Shown here: positions 25,837 through 36,114 of the stretch, piece after piece
How positions within the stretch are numbered: position 1 is the stretch's first letter
Layout: each line of letters starts with the position of its first letter
DNA from: Congregibacter litoralis KT71
Lineage (GTDB): Bacteria > Pseudomonadota > Gammaproteobacteria > Pseudomonadales > Halieaceae
DNA: 64,000 nucleotides
Reading direction: 5' to 3'
NCBI RefSeq assembly: GCF_000153125.2
Contig: NZ_CM002299.1
Span: 1,368,324 to 1,432,323 of the forward strand
Position numbers and translations under genes: made by a program
The notes under the pieces: model-generated
The model's input: only the letters and a program-made list of their open reading frames with translations
The model's database searches: none
Told to the model about the DNA's origin: nothing

Positions 25837-26649
25837 ATGTCACAGGTAAGCATGCGAGACCTGCTCCAGGCCGGAGCACACTTTGGTCACCAGACCCGTT
25901 ACTGGAATCCCAAAATGGACCAGTACATTTTCGGCGACCGCAACAAGATTCACATTATCAATCTCGAGTACACCGTACCTGCCTTCAACGAAGCGCTGGA
26001 TATGGTCAAGCGACTCTCCGGATCCAAAAACAAGATTCTTTTCGTTGGCACCAAGCGTGCTGCGGGGAAGATCATGAAAGAGCAGGCAGAGCGCGCAGGT
26101 ATGCCTTACGTCAGCCATCGCTGGCTGGGCGGAATGCTGACCAACTACAAGACGATCCGTGCTTCCATTAAGCGTTTGCGCGAGCTCGAAGCCCAGCAGT
26201 CTGACGGCACCTTTGCCGCGTTGACCAAGAAAGAAGCACTGATGCGTGCCCGCCAGATGGAAAAGCTGGAGCGCAGCATTGGCGGTATCAAGGACATGGG
26301 TGGACTTCCTGACGCACTGTTTGTGGTCGATGTGGACCATGAGCGCATCGCGATCACCGAAGCGAACAAGCTGGGCATCCCCGTCATTGGTGTCGTCGAT
26401 ACCAACAGCGATCCCGATGGCGTCGATTATGTGATTCCGGGCAATGATGATGCTATCCGTGCCATCAAGCTCTACGTTACCGCCGTCGCCGATGCCTGTA
26501 TCGCCGGCAAGGTAGAAGCCGGTGGCGCCGTCCCCGCGAAAGACGAGTTTGTTGAGGAAGCGGCGGCTGCCGCGGAGCCTGCAGTTGAAACGGGCGCAGC
26601 GGCCGAGCCCGCTGCTGCGGCAGAGGCTGGAGCCCCTACGGACGCCTGA
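25837..26649 (+). CDS. rpsB: 30S ribosomal protein S2
   Basis: A 270-residue S2 protein. The N-terminus [20 protein letters not shown] and later [20 protein letters not shown] and [18 protein letters not shown] are diagnostic. Relative to E. coli (241 residues) it carries an extra Ala/Glu/Pro-rich tail of about 30 residues. It leads the rpsB-tsf unit; the gene is probably autoregulated through its long leader. Confidence 0.97.
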   Translation: MSQVSMRDLLQAGAHFGHQTRYWNPKMDQYIFGDRNKIHIINLEYTVPAFNEALDMVKRLSGSKNKILFVGTKRAAGKIMKEQAERAGMPYVSHRWLGGMLTNYKTIRASIKRLRELEAQQSDGTFAALTKKEALMRARQMEKLERSIGGIKDMGGLPDALFVVDVDHERIAITEANKLGIPVIGVVDTNSDPDGVDYVIPGNDDAIRAIKLYVTAVADACIAGKVEAGGAVPAKDEFVEEAAAAAEPAVETGAAAEPAAAAEAGAPTDA

Positions 26650-26711
26650 GCAGGCGCGTCCGTCAGATCACTTCAGGTGATTTGAAGACCCACACTATTG
26701 AAAATCCAATT

Positions 26712-26732
26712 GGGCGCCGGCAAGTGGCGCCC
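26712..26732 (+). promoter_or_regulatory. Hairpin between rpsB and tsf
   Basis: GGGCGCC (26712-26718) pairs with GGCGCCC (26726-26732) around a seven-base loop, ending five bases before the GGGAGG ribosome site of tsf. A T-run is missing, so it is not a standard terminator; E. coli also has an RNA structure in this gap that reduces read-through into tsf. A second small stem (ATCAC/GTGAT near 26669-26682) lies upstream. Confidence 0.45.
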
Positions 26733-26749
26733 CGACGGGAGGTTATTGC

Positions 26750-27607
26750 ATGTCAGCTTCACAGGTAAAAGAGCTTCGGGAGCGCACAGGTCTCGGACTT
26801 TTGGAGTGCAAAAAAGCGCTGAGCGCAGCGAATGGCGACATTGACGCGGCCATTGAAGAGTTGCGCAAGTCCAGTGGTATGAAAGCCGCTAAAAAAGCGG
26901 GTCGCACCGCTGCCGACGGTATCGTGTCTGCACGCGTTGCAGATGATGGCAGCTACGGCGTTCTCGTGGAGGTCAACAGCGAGACGGACTTCGTTGCTCG
27001 CGACGACAGTTTTCTTGCGTTTGTAGCGCAGGTCGTGGATCGCGCCTTTGAAACCCGCGAGACGGACGTTGCTGCCCTGATGGCGGACGGTCTTGAGCAG
27101 GCTCGGGAAGCGCTGGTGCAAAAGATCGGCGAGAACATTGGTGTGCGCCGTGTGGCTCTCACCAACGCAGACGACGGCGTCGTGGGTGCCTATGTTCACG
27201 GCAATAACCGTATCGCCGTGTTGGTTGAGTTGCAGTCCGGCGATCAGGATCTGGCTCGGGATGTCGCCATGCACGTCGCGGCGGTCAACCCCCAGGTGGT
27301 GAACCCCTCGGACATGCCCGCCGAACTGGTTGAGAAGGAAAAGGAAATCTACACCGCTCAGGCGCTGGAGTCCGGCAAACCCCCGGAAATCGTCGAAAAG
27401 ATGATCGGTGGCCGCATCAAGAAGTTTCTTGCGGAGAACAGCCTGGTTGATCAGGCCTTTGTTAAGGACCCCGACACCACCGTGGGCAAGCTTGTCAGCG
27501 GTGCCGGTGCAACGGTGAAATCTTTCTCTCGCTTTGAAGTAGGCGAGGGTATTGAGGTGGAAACGGTGGACTTTGCGGCCGAGGTGGCAGCACAGCTCAA
27601 CAGCTGA
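26750..27607 (+). CDS. tsf: Elongation factor Ts
   Basis: A 285-residue EF-Ts, the GDP exchange factor for EF-Tu. The N-terminal UBA-like domain contains [19 protein letters not shown], and [12 protein letters not shown], the EF-Tu contact motif, follows near residue 74. The C-terminal half contains [10 protein letters not shown] and the [12 protein letters not shown] segment typical of gammaproteobacterial EF-Ts. Length agrees with E. coli (283). A strong terminator follows 19 bp downstream. Confidence 0.97.
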   Translation: MSASQVKELRERTGLGLLECKKALSAANGDIDAAIEELRKSSGMKAAKKAGRTAADGIVSARVADDGSYGVLVEVNSETDFVARDDSFLAFVAQVVDRAFETRETDVAALMADGLEQAREALVQKIGENIGVRRVALTNADDGVVGAYVHGNNRIAVLVELQSGDQDLARDVAMHVAAVNPQVVNPSDMPAELVEKEKEIYTAQALESGKPPEIVEKMIGGRIKKFLAENSLVDQAFVKDPDTTVGKLVSGAGATVKSFSRFEVGEGIEVETVDFAAEVAAQLNS

Positions 27608-27625
27608 TGCCAACAAGGAACATCG

Positions 27626-27650
27626 AAACGGGGCTCAGGCCCCGTTTTTT
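27626..27650 (+). terminator. Rho-independent terminator after tsf
   Basis: CGGGGC (27629-27634) and GCCCCG (27639-27644) form a six-pair GC stem with a TCAG loop, extended by A-T pairs, followed by TTTTTT (27645-27650). It ends the rpsB-tsf transcript. Confidence 0.88.
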
Positions 27651-27722
27651 GTACCCATAAACAGGATTCTGCGCCGCGCAGCTCCGTATTTTTAGTAGAC
27701 TTGCGCGCTGGGAGGAACATCC

Positions 27723-28448
27723 ATGAACAAGGCAAGTGTCGAGAAAAAATATAAACGGATATTGCTGAAGCTCAGCGGCGAGGCATTAACCGGCAGTGAG
27801 CGCTTTGGCATAGACCCCAAGATACTCGACCAGATGGCCTTGGAGATCGGGCAGCTGGTGGGTATTGGCGTGCAGGTTGGCCTCGTGGTCGGAGGAGGAA
27901 ACCTGTTTCGGGGCGCCGCCTTGCAGTCGGCGGGACTGGACCGTGTTACCGGCGATCACATGGGGATGCTGGCGACGGTGATGAATGCCCTGGCCCTCCG
28001 GGACGCTCTCGAGCGCTCCAATATCGCCACCCAGGTCATGTCCTCTATCCCCATGAGCGGCGTGGTAGATCATTACGATCGTCGCAAGGCGATCCGCGCC
28101 CTGTCCAATGGCGACGTGGTGATTTTCTGCGCCGGCACGGGCAATCCCATGTTCACCACGGATTCCGCCGCCTGTCTGCGGGGTATCGAAGTTGAAGCAG
28201 ATGTTGTCCTTAAGGCAACGAAGGTGGACGGTGTGTATTCCGCGGATCCCATGAAGGATCCCGACGCTGTGCGCTACGACCGCCTGAGCTATGACGAAGT
28301 GCTCGACCGGAAGTTGGAGGTCATGGATCTCACGGCTATCTGTCTCTGCCGCGACCACAGGATTCCCCTGCGTGTGTTTGAGATGGAAAAAGCCGGCGCC
28401 TTACTCAACATCGTCCGGGGAGGCGATGACGGAACGCTGATAGAATAG
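27723..28448 (+). CDS. pyrH: UMP kinase
   Basis: A 241-residue hexameric UMP kinase of the amino-acid kinase family. Seen are [14 protein letters not shown] at the start, [10 protein letters not shown] near residue 56, [15 protein letters not shown] near residue 77 and [20 protein letters not shown] near residue 138. It starts with a GGGAGG Shine-Dalgarno eight bases before the ATG, behind the tsf terminator, so it has its own promoter. It heads pyrH-frr-uppS-cdsA-dxr-rseP. Confidence 0.97.
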   Translation: MNKASVEKKYKRILLKLSGEALTGSERFGIDPKILDQMALEIGQLVGIGVQVGLVVGGGNLFRGAALQSAGLDRVTGDHMGMLATVMNALALRDALERSNIATQVMSSIPMSGVVDHYDRRKAIRALSNGDVVIFCAGTGNPMFTTDSAACLRGIEVEADVVLKATKVDGVYSADPMKDPDAVRYDRLSYDEVLDRKLEVMDLTAICLCRDHRIPLRVFEMEKAGALLNIVRGGDDGTLIE

Positions 28449-28474
28449 ACCGTTGGTTTTTTGGAGACGCAAAA

Positions 28475-29032
28475 GTGCTTGAAGATATTCAGAAAGACGC
28501 CGATTCCCGGATGCAGAACAGCCTGGAAGCGCTTGGCACAAATTTTAACAAAATACGCACGGGCAGAGCTCACCCGAGTCTTCTCGATGGCATCAAGGTG
28601 TCCTACTACGGTGCGGATACACCGCTCAATCAAGTCGCCAATGTCAATGTGGAAGATGCTCGCACCCTGTCCCTGACGGCATGGGACCGATCCATGATTC
28701 CAGACATCGAGCGCGCCATCATGAAGTCAGATCTGGGTCTGAACCCCGCGACGGCAGGGGAGGTGATTCGCATCCCCATGCCCGCGCTCACGGAAGAGAC
28801 CCGCAAGGGGTATATCAAGCAGGCCCGCAGCGAGGCGGAAGCGGCCCGCGTGTCTATCCGCAATGCCCGAAGGGACGCTATGGGCATGCTCAAGGATATG
28901 GTCAAGGACAAGGAAATCAGCGAAGACGATGAGCGCCGGGGGCAGGACCAGATCCAGAAGCTCACGGACAGCTTTGTTGCGCGCGTGGAAGAGATGCTCA
29001 CGGCAAAAGAAGCGGATCTCCTCGAAATCTGA
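28475..29032 (+). CDS. frr: Ribosome recycling factor
   Basis: A 185-residue ribosome recycling factor (the same length as E. coli), which splits post-termination ribosomes together with EF-G. The conserved stretches [28 protein letters not shown], and [18 protein letters not shown] near residue 120 identify it. The start is GTG 28475, 26 bp after pyrH. Confidence 0.96.
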   Translation: MLEDIQKDADSRMQNSLEALGTNFNKIRTGRAHPSLLDGIKVSYYGADTPLNQVANVNVEDARTLSLTAWDRSMIPDIERAIMKSDLGLNPATAGEVIRIPMPALTEETRKGYIKQARSEAEAARVSIRNARRDAMGMLKDMVKDKEISEDDERRGQDQIQKLTDSFVARVEEMLTAKEADLLEI

Positions 29033-29038
29033 CTATCG

Positions 29039-29827
29039 ATGGGCGCTACCAGTGGAACAAGTGAGCCCCCTACGCGGTTGTCTGAGGCCCAGACACCCCG
29101 GCATGTCGCCATCATTATGGACGGCAATAACCGCTGGGCTCGCCAACGTTCCCTGCCCGGTGTAGCGGGACATCGCGCCGGTGTGGAAGCGGTCCGCGGC
29201 ATTATGCGGGCCTGCCGTGAGCACGGCATCGAGGTTCTGACGCTGTTTGCTTTCAGTTCCGAGAACTGGTCCAGGCCCCTCCCTGAAGTCCGGTCACTGC
29301 TGGCCCTGTTTTCCCGCTACCTGCGTACCGAGGTCAAGCAGCTCCATGAAGATAACGTTCGCCTGCGTTTTATTGGTAAGCGAAGTCGTTTCAGGCCGGG
29401 ACTCCAGCGGCTTATCAATCACGCGGAGACCGTAACGGCGAATAACACTGCAGCTACCGTTGTCATTGCCGTGGATTACGGCGGTCAGTGGGACATCACC
29501 CAGGCGGCGCAGACCCTGGCGCAGCGTTGTCAGGCGGGTGAGCTGGATCCCGGTGATATCACCCCGGAGGTACTGCAAAGCGCGCTTTCCCTTGGTGACT
29601 TCCCCAGCCCGGACTTATGTATTCGCACCGGCGGCGATGCGCGTATCAGTAACTTTCTACTCTGGGACTTTGCCTACAGCGAGTTCTATTTTACCCCGGT
29701 GCTCTGGCCCGATTTTGGTGAGCTGGAGTTCGCCCGGGCCCTGGCGGATTACGGCAAGCGCGAGCGACGCTTCGGGGGTCGTGGTGAGCCCGACGGCATC
29801 GTTTCCGGCGGGTCCCTGGATGCTTAA
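29039..29827 (+). CDS. uppS: Undecaprenyl diphosphate synthase
   Basis: A 262-residue cis-prenyltransferase making the C55 lipid carrier for peptidoglycan and O-antigen. The active-site motif is HVAIIMDGNNRWARQR near residues 22-37, with the FAFSSENWSRP motif near 69 and RTGGDARISNFLLWDFAYSE near 200. A 20-residue N-terminal extension and a glycine-rich tail flank the core. Starts six bases after frr. Its last eight bases overlap cdsA. Confidence 0.95.
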   Translation: MGATSGTSEPPTRLSEAQTPRHVAIIMDGNNRWARQRSLPGVAGHRAGVEAVRGIMRACREHGIEVLTLFAFSSENWSRPLPEVRSLLALFSRYLRTEVKQLHEDNVRLRFIGKRSRFRPGLQRLINHAETVTANNTAATVVIAVDYGGQWDITQAAQTLAQRCQAGELDPGDITPEVLQSALSLGDFPSPDLCIRTGGDARISNFLLWDFAYSEFYFTPVLWPDFGELEFARALADYGKRERRFGGRGEPDGIVSGGSLDA

Positions 29828-30656
29828 GCAGCGGGTCCTGACCGCTATTCCCATGGCGGGGGCTTTCCTGGCGGGCGCCTACTGGCTTCCAACGCCGGTG
29901 CTGGCGGCCATCTTCCTGGTGATTATTGCCCTGGGTGCCTGGGAATGGTCCCTCCTGGCGGGACTTACCCCCCTGCGGTCCAAAGTTCTCTACGTGTTGC
30001 TGGTTATTGCCTGTGCCGGTGCCCTGTACCGCTATGCGGGTGACGGCCAGAGTTTTACCCGGGAGCTTGTGCAGCCCGTACTCGGGCTCACCTGCCTGTG
30101 GTGGTGCTTTGCACTGCTGTGGGTGAGGTCTTTCCCTGCGAGTGCGGGTCTCTGGGATAGCCGCCTCGGTCGCTCCCTCATAGGCGTTCTGATTCTTGTG
30201 CCCGCCTGGTTTGCGGCGCTGTACCTATTGAATATCGAGGCCCGGGGCGCGGTTATGGTCGCCCTGGTGCTTATTGTGGCTACTGCAGATATCGGCGCCT
30301 ACTTCACGGGCAAGGCCTTCGGGCGCCACGCGCTGTCGCCCCAGGTGAGCCCGGGCAAAACCTGGGAGGGGTTCTGGGGGGGAGTCCTGGCGGTGGCGGT
30401 CCTCGCCGTGGCCATCTGGAGCCTCCTGCCCGAGCGCTTCGATCATCTCAGCCTTGTTGCCGTGTTGGTGGTGGTGTTGGCGACGGCCTTCGCGTCGGTG
30501 CTCGGTGATCTGACCGTCAGCATGGTAAAGCGGGTAGGGGGCGTAAAGGACTCCAGCAGCATGCTGCCGGGACACGGGGGTCTGTTGGATCGCCTGGACA
30601 GCCTGTGCGCCGCAGCGCCGACCTTTGCCCTGGGGCTGGTCATGGTGGGATTCTGA
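29820..30656 (+). CDS. cdsA: Phosphatidate cytidylyltransferase
   Basis: A 278-residue integral membrane enzyme that forms CDP-diacylglycerol from phosphatidate and CTP. It has seven or eight hydrophobic segments and the CdsA signature S-x-V-KRxxxxKDS: SMVKRVGGVKDSSSMLPGHGG near residue 232. ADIGAYFTGKAFGRH and SPGKTWEGFWGG lie upstream of it. The ATG at 29820 overlaps uppS by eight bases; its stop overlaps the dxr ATG by one base. Confidence 0.95.
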   Translation: MLKQRVLTAIPMAGAFLAGAYWLPTPVLAAIFLVIIALGAWEWSLLAGLTPLRSKVLYVLLVIACAGALYRYAGDGQSFTRELVQPVLGLTCLWWCFALLWVRSFPASAGLWDSRLGRSLIGVLILVPAWFAALYLLNIEARGAVMVALVLIVATADIGAYFTGKAFGRHALSPQVSPGKTWEGFWGGVLAVAVLAVAIWSLLPERFDHLSLVAVLVVVLATAFASVLGDLTVSMVKRVGGVKDSSSMLPGHGGLLDRLDSLCAAAPTFALGLVMVGF

Positions 30657-31918
30657 TGAGCGCTGCGGGTGTGCAACGGGTCGCCGTGCTCGGTTCCAAC
30701 GGCTCCATCGGTGTAAACACGCTGGACGTGCTGCAAAAGCACCCGGATCGCTTTGAGGTGTTTGCCCTGGGGGCACGGCGCTCCGTGGATGCCGTGTTCG
30801 AGCAATGCCGTCAATGTCAGCCGCGCTATGCGGTACTCACGGACGAGACAGCAGCCGCGGAGCTGGCCCGGCGCGTCGCGGCGGAAGGGGGAATGAAGAC
30901 CGAGGTGCTGGCAGGGCCCGGTGCCCTCGAGGCGATCGCGGCCCATGACGAGGTCGACACGGTGATGGCGGCGATCGTGGGATCGGCGGGGATGGCCTCG
31001 GCCCTGGCGGCGGCCCGGGCGGGAAAGCGACTGCTCCTGGCGAACAAGGAAGCGCTGGTGACGGCGGGCGGCTTGCTCATGCGCGCGGTGGAAGAGGGCG
31101 GCGCGATCCTGCTACCCGTGGACTCCGAGCACAATGCTATTTTCCAGTGTCTGCCCGTCGATGCCCGGGCGAGGCCCCAGAGTGACGGCGTTGCCGGATT
31201 GATTCTCACCGCCTCGGGAGGGCCTTTTCGCGGGAAGGATCGCGAATTCCTGAGCCAGGTAACGCCGGAACAGGCCTGCGCCCACCCTAACTGGGACATG
31301 GGGCGCAAGATATCCGTCGATTCAGCCAGTCTTATGAACAAGGGGCTGGAGTTGGCAGAAGCGTGCTGGTTGTTCGATGTGGCTGAGGATCAGGTGGAGG
31401 TTGTGGTGCACCCTCAGAGCATTATCCATTCCCTGGTGCGCTACGCCGATGGCTCGGTGCTGGCGCAGTTGGGTGAGCCGGATATGCGCACCCCCATCGC
31501 CTGTTGTCTGGCCTGGCCCGAACGCATTGATGGCGGAGTGAAAGCGCTGGATCTTATCGAAGCGGCGAGGCTGGATTTTGAGCCTCCGGACATGGCGGCT
31601 TTTCCCTGTCTGCGCATCGCGCGGGAGTGCATCGCGAGCGGTGGCAGTGCTATGGCCGTGTGCAATGCCGCTAACGAGATTGCCGTAGGGGCATTTCTTG
31701 AGGGACAGATCGGTTTTCTCGATATTGCCGTAGTCATCGAGGCCGCGCTGGCGGGAATTCCCCTGATTGAACCCGGGAGCCTTGCCGAGGTCGAAGATGT
31801 GGACAGTCAGGCGAGGGCCTTCGCTAAGCAGTTCGTCCATCAGGGATTGCAAAAAGGCGCTGCCGTGAGCACGGGCGGCAGGTCAAACAGGGCAAGCGTC
31901 GGAAGCAAGGGAGCTTGA
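30656..31918 (+). CDS. dxr: 1-deoxy-D-xylulose 5-phosphate reductoisomerase
   Basis: A 420-residue Dxr, the second enzyme of the MEP isoprenoid pathway. The NADPH site is VLGSNGSIGVNTLDVL near residue 11; LANKEALVTAG and VDSEHNAIFQ with catalytic Asp/Glu, and the flexible loop NWDMGRKISVDSASLMNKGLE follow. It is about 20 residues longer than E. coli, because of the C-terminal SRASTGG-like tail. The ATG at 30656 overlaps the cdsA stop; the end overlaps rseP. Confidence 0.96.
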   Translation: MSAAGVQRVAVLGSNGSIGVNTLDVLQKHPDRFEVFALGARRSVDAVFEQCRQCQPRYAVLTDETAAAELARRVAAEGGMKTEVLAGPGALEAIAAHDEVDTVMAAIVGSAGMASALAAARAGKRLLLANKEALVTAGGLLMRAVEEGGAILLPVDSEHNAIFQCLPVDARARPQSDGVAGLILTASGGPFRGKDREFLSQVTPEQACAHPNWDMGRKISVDSASLMNKGLELAEACWLFDVAEDQVEVVVHPQSIIHSLVRYADGSVLAQLGEPDMRTPIACCLAWPERIDGGVKALDLIEAARLDFEPPDMAAFPCLRIARECIASGGSAMAVCNAANEIAVGAFLEGQIGFLDIAVVIEAALAGIPLIEPGSLAEVEDVDSQARAFAKQFVHQGLQKGAAVSTGGRSNRASVGSKGA

Positions 31919-33285
31919 TAGCTTTGATCGATATTCTTTACAGCATTGGTATCACCCTGGCGACGCTGGCGGTGCTGGTTGCCGTGCATGAGTTCGGGCA
32001 CTTCTGGGTAGCCCGCCGCTGTGGCATCAAGGTGCTGCGTTTTTCCATTGGCTTCGGTAAGCCGTTGCTGCGCTGGAGAGACTCCCTGGACACGGAGTAT
32101 GCCGTGGCAGCGATTCCCCTCGGTGGCTACGTCAAGATGCTGGATGAACGGGAAGGGGAGGTCGACCCTGCCGAGCAGCATCTGGCCTTTAACCGCAAAC
32201 CGGTGCTGTCCCGGATCGCCGTGGTGGTCGCTGGTCCCCTGGCCAACTTTCTTCTCGCAATCGTCGCCTACTGGGCGCTGTTTATTGCCGGAGAGAGCGG
32301 TTACGCCCCGGTGATTGGTGCTGTGGAGACGGGATCCGTCGCTGAAGTGGCCGGGCTGGAGCCTGGGCAGGAAATCGTCGCCATCGACGGCCGCAAGACG
32401 CCCACCTGGCAGGCGGTCTCCTTTCGTCTGCTGGATCGCATTGGGGACACCGGTGCCATTCGCTTTTCTGTGCGCTATCCCGAATCCGACGTCATCTATG
32501 ATTCTCAGGGGGAACTCAATCGCTGGCTTGCCGGTGACGAAGAGCCCGACCTCCTCGGGGGTCTCGGACTGACGCTGTACATGCCCCCGGTGGTTCCCCT
32601 GCTACACGAGGTGGTTGCGGGTAGTCCCGCGGAACGCGCCGGTTTGCAGCCGGGGGACCGGATTCTGTCCACGGACGGTGTCGCCATGGAGCTCTGGGAG
32701 GACTGGGTCGACTATGTCCGCGCCCGTCCCGGTGAGGCGATGCGCGTGAGTCTTGAACGCGACGGGACTCCTCTGGAGCTTACTTTGACGCCTGAGGCCA
32801 CCACCACGGAGTCGGGAGAGGTCATCGGTCGCGTCGGTGTCGGTGTGGTGCTTCCCGAAATGCCCGAAAGTCAGCGTCGCGAGTTTCATCGCGGGCCTCT
32901 GGAGGCCCTTGGTGCCGGTGCCGAGCGCACCGCTGACATGATTGGTTTCACCGTGAATTCCATGGTCAAAATGGTGCAGGGGCTCATCTCGCCGAAAAAC
33001 TTGAGTGGCCCCATTACCATTGCTAAAGTGGCGACCACTTCGGCCAAGTCCGGCCTGGAGTCCTACATCGGTTTTCTAGCGCTGCTCAGTGTGAGTCTCG
33101 GCGTCCTGAATCTTTTACCCATACCTGTGCTGGATGGCGGCCATTTGCTGTATTACAGCATCGAGCTTGTGGTGGGTAAGCCGGTGCCGGAGCGCGTGCA
33201 GATGGTGGGGTACCAGATTGGCCTCCTGATGGTGGTCAGCCTCATGGTGTTTGCGCTTTACAACGATTTTTCGCGCCTCTCCTAG
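31915..33285 (+). CDS. rseP: Site-2 zinc protease RseP
   Basis: A 456-residue intramembrane metalloprotease that cleaves the anti-sigma factor RseA in the envelope stress response and clears signal peptides. The zinc motif HEFGH lies near residue 23, with the third ligand in NLLPIPVLDGGHLL. Two PDZ domains sit between (around 120-200 and 205-295). The start is TTG 31915, overlapping the dxr stop (TTGA); a further TTG three codons on is possible. Confidence 0.95.
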   Translation: MIALIDILYSIGITLATLAVLVAVHEFGHFWVARRCGIKVLRFSIGFGKPLLRWRDSLDTEYAVAAIPLGGYVKMLDEREGEVDPAEQHLAFNRKPVLSRIAVVVAGPLANFLLAIVAYWALFIAGESGYAPVIGAVETGSVAEVAGLEPGQEIVAIDGRKTPTWQAVSFRLLDRIGDTGAIRFSVRYPESDVIYDSQGELNRWLAGDEEPDLLGGLGLTLYMPPVVPLLHEVVAGSPAERAGLQPGDRILSTDGVAMELWEDWVDYVRARPGEAMRVSLERDGTPLELTLTPEATTTESGEVIGRVGVGVVLPEMPESQRREFHRGPLEALGAGAERTADMIGFTVNSMVKMVQGLISPKNLSGPITIAKVATTSAKSGLESYIGFLALLSVSLGVLNLLPIPVLDGGHLLYYSIELVVGKPVPERVQMVGYQIGLLMVVSLMVFALYNDFSRLS

Positions 33286-33434
33286 AGGTGCTCAGGGAGC
33301 TTAGCCGAGCGCTGCGGCGCGTGGCGGATACAACTTTGACGAACAGAATGAACAATACCGTGAAAGCGCTATCAGTCGGCGGGGGTTTTGCCGTGGTGCT
33401 CGCCGCCCTGTGGTCCCCATTCCGGGTGGTTTCC

Positions 33435-36068
33435 ATGCGACGCGCTGCGGTGTTTTTCACCTGTTTTTGCGCGGCCCTGGCCCCCATGCCATCGTCTGCG
33501 CAGGAGCCGGGCGCCGCAACACCGGCGGCCGTTTCCCAGGCCTTTGTGGTCTCCGATATCCGGGTTGAGGGGCTCCAGCGTATCGCTGCGGGGTCGGTGT
33601 TTGCCTCCATGCCCATCGGTGTCGGTGATGTCGCCGACACGGCGAGCATCCGCCGGGCAGCGCGTTCGCTCTTCGCCACGGGAAATTTTGATGATATCCG
33701 TATCGGCCGCGACGGCACCGTGCTGGTGGTCGTTGTTGCCGAGCGTCCCAGCATCAGCGAGATCACCATCGATGGAAACAAGGCCATTGAAACGGAAGCT
33801 CTTCTCGAAGGATTGAAGGGCGCGGGTCTGTCCGTAGGGCAGGTGTTTCAGCGCTCAACGCTCGAAGGGATGCAGCTGGAACTGCAGAGACAGTATGTGA
33901 TCCAGGGGCGCTACGATGCGGCCATTGATGCCGAGGTGATTCCCGAACCTCGAAACCGCGTTGCGATCAACATCGATGTCGATGAGGGTACCGTTGCCGC
34001 CATCAAACACGTCAACGTTGTGGGCAACAAGGTGTTTAGCGATGATGAGCTCAAGGATCTTTTCGAGCTCAAAACTACGGGCCTTCTGTCCTTTTTCACC
34101 AATGATGACAAGTACTCCCGGGAGAAGCTGACGGGGGATCTGGAAAAGCTGACCTCCTACTACATGGACCGGGGGTATCTGCAATTCGCCATTGACTCAA
34201 CCCAGGTGTCCGTCTCCCCGAATAAGGAGGAGGTCTACATCACCGCGAACGTGATTGAGGGCGAGAAATTCACCGTCAGCGACGTGGATCTTTCCGGTGA
34301 TCTGGTGCTCCCCGAGGCCGACCTCCGCCGCTTTGTCCTGGTACGGGATGGTCAGACCTTTTCCCAGCAACTCGTGACATCGTCCGAGGACTATCTCACC
34401 CGGCGTCTGGGGAACGAGGGTTACAACTTCGCCAAGGTCACCGGCATTCCCGAGATGAACGAAGAAGACAATACCGTCGCCATCAAGTTTTTCGTGGATC
34501 CCGGCAAGCGTACCTATGTGCGGCGCATCAGTTTCAAGGGCAACACACGGACCGCGGACAACGTCCTCCGTCGGGAGATGCGTCAGATGGAGAGCGCACC
34601 GGCATCTGCGGCAGCTATCGAGCAGTCACGCATCCGTCTTCAGCGTCTGGGATTCTTTAGCAAAGCCGAGGTGGAGACACCGGAAGTCCCGGGACACGAC
34701 GACCTCATCGACGTTGAGTTCACCGTGGAGGAGCAGACCTCGGGAAGCATCGGCGCGAGCCTGGGTTTTGCCCAGCAGGCGGGTCTGATCCTGAGTCTGA
34801 ATCTGCAGCAGAATAACTTCATGGGCACGGGCAAGCGTGTGGGGATCAATCTCTCCTCGTCCCAGTTTCAGGACCTCTACAATTTCAGCTATACCAATCC
34901 CTATTTTACCGAGGATGGCGTAAGCCGGGGTTTCAACGTGTTCTTCCGTTCCACGGATCTGGCGGAAGTGAACGTGGCGAGCTACACCACGGATACCTGG
35001 GGCGGCGCGATCAACTTCGGTTATCCCATCAAGGAGACCGCCCGTCTGGGTTTCAGCTTTGGTCTGGCCAAGACGGACATCACCGCGGGTCGCTTCGCCG
35101 TGCAGGAAATCAAGGCCAGTCCCCGTTTGTTGGAAGGCGTCGAGAACTTCTATGAAAGCACCCGTCTTGATGACGGCAGTTTCGGCGCGCCGGAGGTTAT
35201 CCAGCCCATCTCTGAGCTTCCCCTGGACGCGCTGACCATACCGCCGGAGCTTGGCTTCCTCGATGAGAACGGCGATTCCTATCTCAATTGGACGATCACC
35301 AGCAGCTGGAGTCAGTCCACCTTAAACCGTGGTCAGATGGCTACCCGGGGCGCGGCGCAGTCCGTCGCTCTGGAAGTGTCCATGCCGGGATCCGATTTGG
35401 AGTTTTACAAGCTCACCTACCGCGGTGAGGTTTTCTATCCCATCAAGAATGACTGGATTCTCCACTTCCGATCGGAGCTGGGTTACGGCGATGGCTATGG
35501 CAAAACCACGGAGCTGCCGTTCTACGAGCATTTCTTTGCCGGCGGATTCGGCTCGGTACGGGGTTTTGAAGTGAATACCCTGGGGCCCCGCAGCACGCCA
35601 CCGAGTATTTACACCGTCGATCAGCCCACTACGGGCATCGATGAGAATGGTCAGCCTACGGAAATCGGTGGCCCCGATGGCCGCCAATTCGGTTATCAGC
35701 TGAACCCCGACACGGGCAAACTCGATTTTGAAACCTTTCAGCAGCAGCGTCGGGCAGCGCCCTTTGGCGGCAACGTGCTGGTTGAAGGCAGCGCCGAGCT
35801 GCTGTTCCCTCTGCCGTTCCTCAAGGATCGCAGTCGGGTTCGTTCGGCCTTCTTTGTCGATGTGGGTAATGTGTTCAACAACCGCTGCGGCATTAATCAG
35901 CCCAACTGCTTTGATTTCGATGCCTCGGAATTGCGTTACTCTGCAGGGGTGGGTGTGACATGGCTGAGCGGATTCGGCCCTCTTACCTTCGCGATCGCCA
36001 AGCCCTTGAACGCGTCAGAGATTGATCGTGAAGAAGTGTTCCAGTTCACCCTGGGACAAAGCTTCTAA
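33435..36068 (+). CDS. bamA: Outer membrane protein assembly factor BamA
   Basis: An 877-residue BamA, the barrel insertase of the outer membrane, with five N-terminal POTRA domains and a C-terminal 16-strand barrel. The start ATG 33435 (MRRAAVFFTCFCAAL) gives a clean signal peptide ending PSSAQ; the frame is open back to 33288 and an earlier ATG at 33348 would give a double hydrophobic stretch. The POTRA1 start VSDIRVEGLQRIAAGSVF, the loop-6 motif GSVRGFEVNTLGP and a terminal FTLGQSF (C-terminal Phe, the barrel signal) are present. It is longer than E. coli BamA (810) because of extended loops around residues 560-615 and 715-770. Confidence 0.94.
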   Translation: MRRAAVFFTCFCAALAPMPSSAQEPGAATPAAVSQAFVVSDIRVEGLQRIAAGSVFASMPIGVGDVADTASIRRAARSLFATGNFDDIRIGRDGTVLVVVVAERPSISEITIDGNKAIETEALLEGLKGAGLSVGQVFQRSTLEGMQLELQRQYVIQGRYDAAIDAEVIPEPRNRVAINIDVDEGTVAAIKHVNVVGNKVFSDDELKDLFELKTTGLLSFFTNDDKYSREKLTGDLEKLTSYYMDRGYLQFAIDSTQVSVSPNKEEVYITANVIEGEKFTVSDVDLSGDLVLPEADLRRFVLVRDGQTFSQQLVTSSEDYLTRRLGNEGYNFAKVTGIPEMNEEDNTVAIKFFVDPGKRTYVRRISFKGNTRTADNVLRREMRQMESAPASAAAIEQSRIRLQRLGFFSKAEVETPEVPGHDDLIDVEFTVEEQTSGSIGASLGFAQQAGLILSLNLQQNNFMGTGKRVGINLSSSQFQDLYNFSYTNPYFTEDGVSRGFNVFFRSTDLAEVNVASYTTDTWGGAINFGYPIKETARLGFSFGLAKTDITAGRFAVQEIKASPRLLEGVENFYESTRLDDGSFGAPEVIQPISELPLDALTIPPELGFLDENGDSYLNWTITSSWSQSTLNRGQMATRGAAQSVALEVSMPGSDLEFYKLTYRGEVFYPIKNDWILHFRSELGYGDGYGKTTELPFYEHFFAGGFGSVRGFEVNTLGPRSTPPSIYTVDQPTTGIDENGQPTEIGGPDGRQFGYQLNPDTGKLDFETFQQQRRAAPFGGNVLVEGSAELLFPLPFLKDRSRVRSAFFVDVGNVFNNRCGINQPNCFDFDASELRYSAGVGVTWLSGFGPLTFAIAKPLNASEIDREEVFQFTLGQSF

Positions 36069-36114
36069 ATTTTTATTGTTTTTCAGTTTTTTTCTCCAAG
36101 GAGTATTTGTTGTG

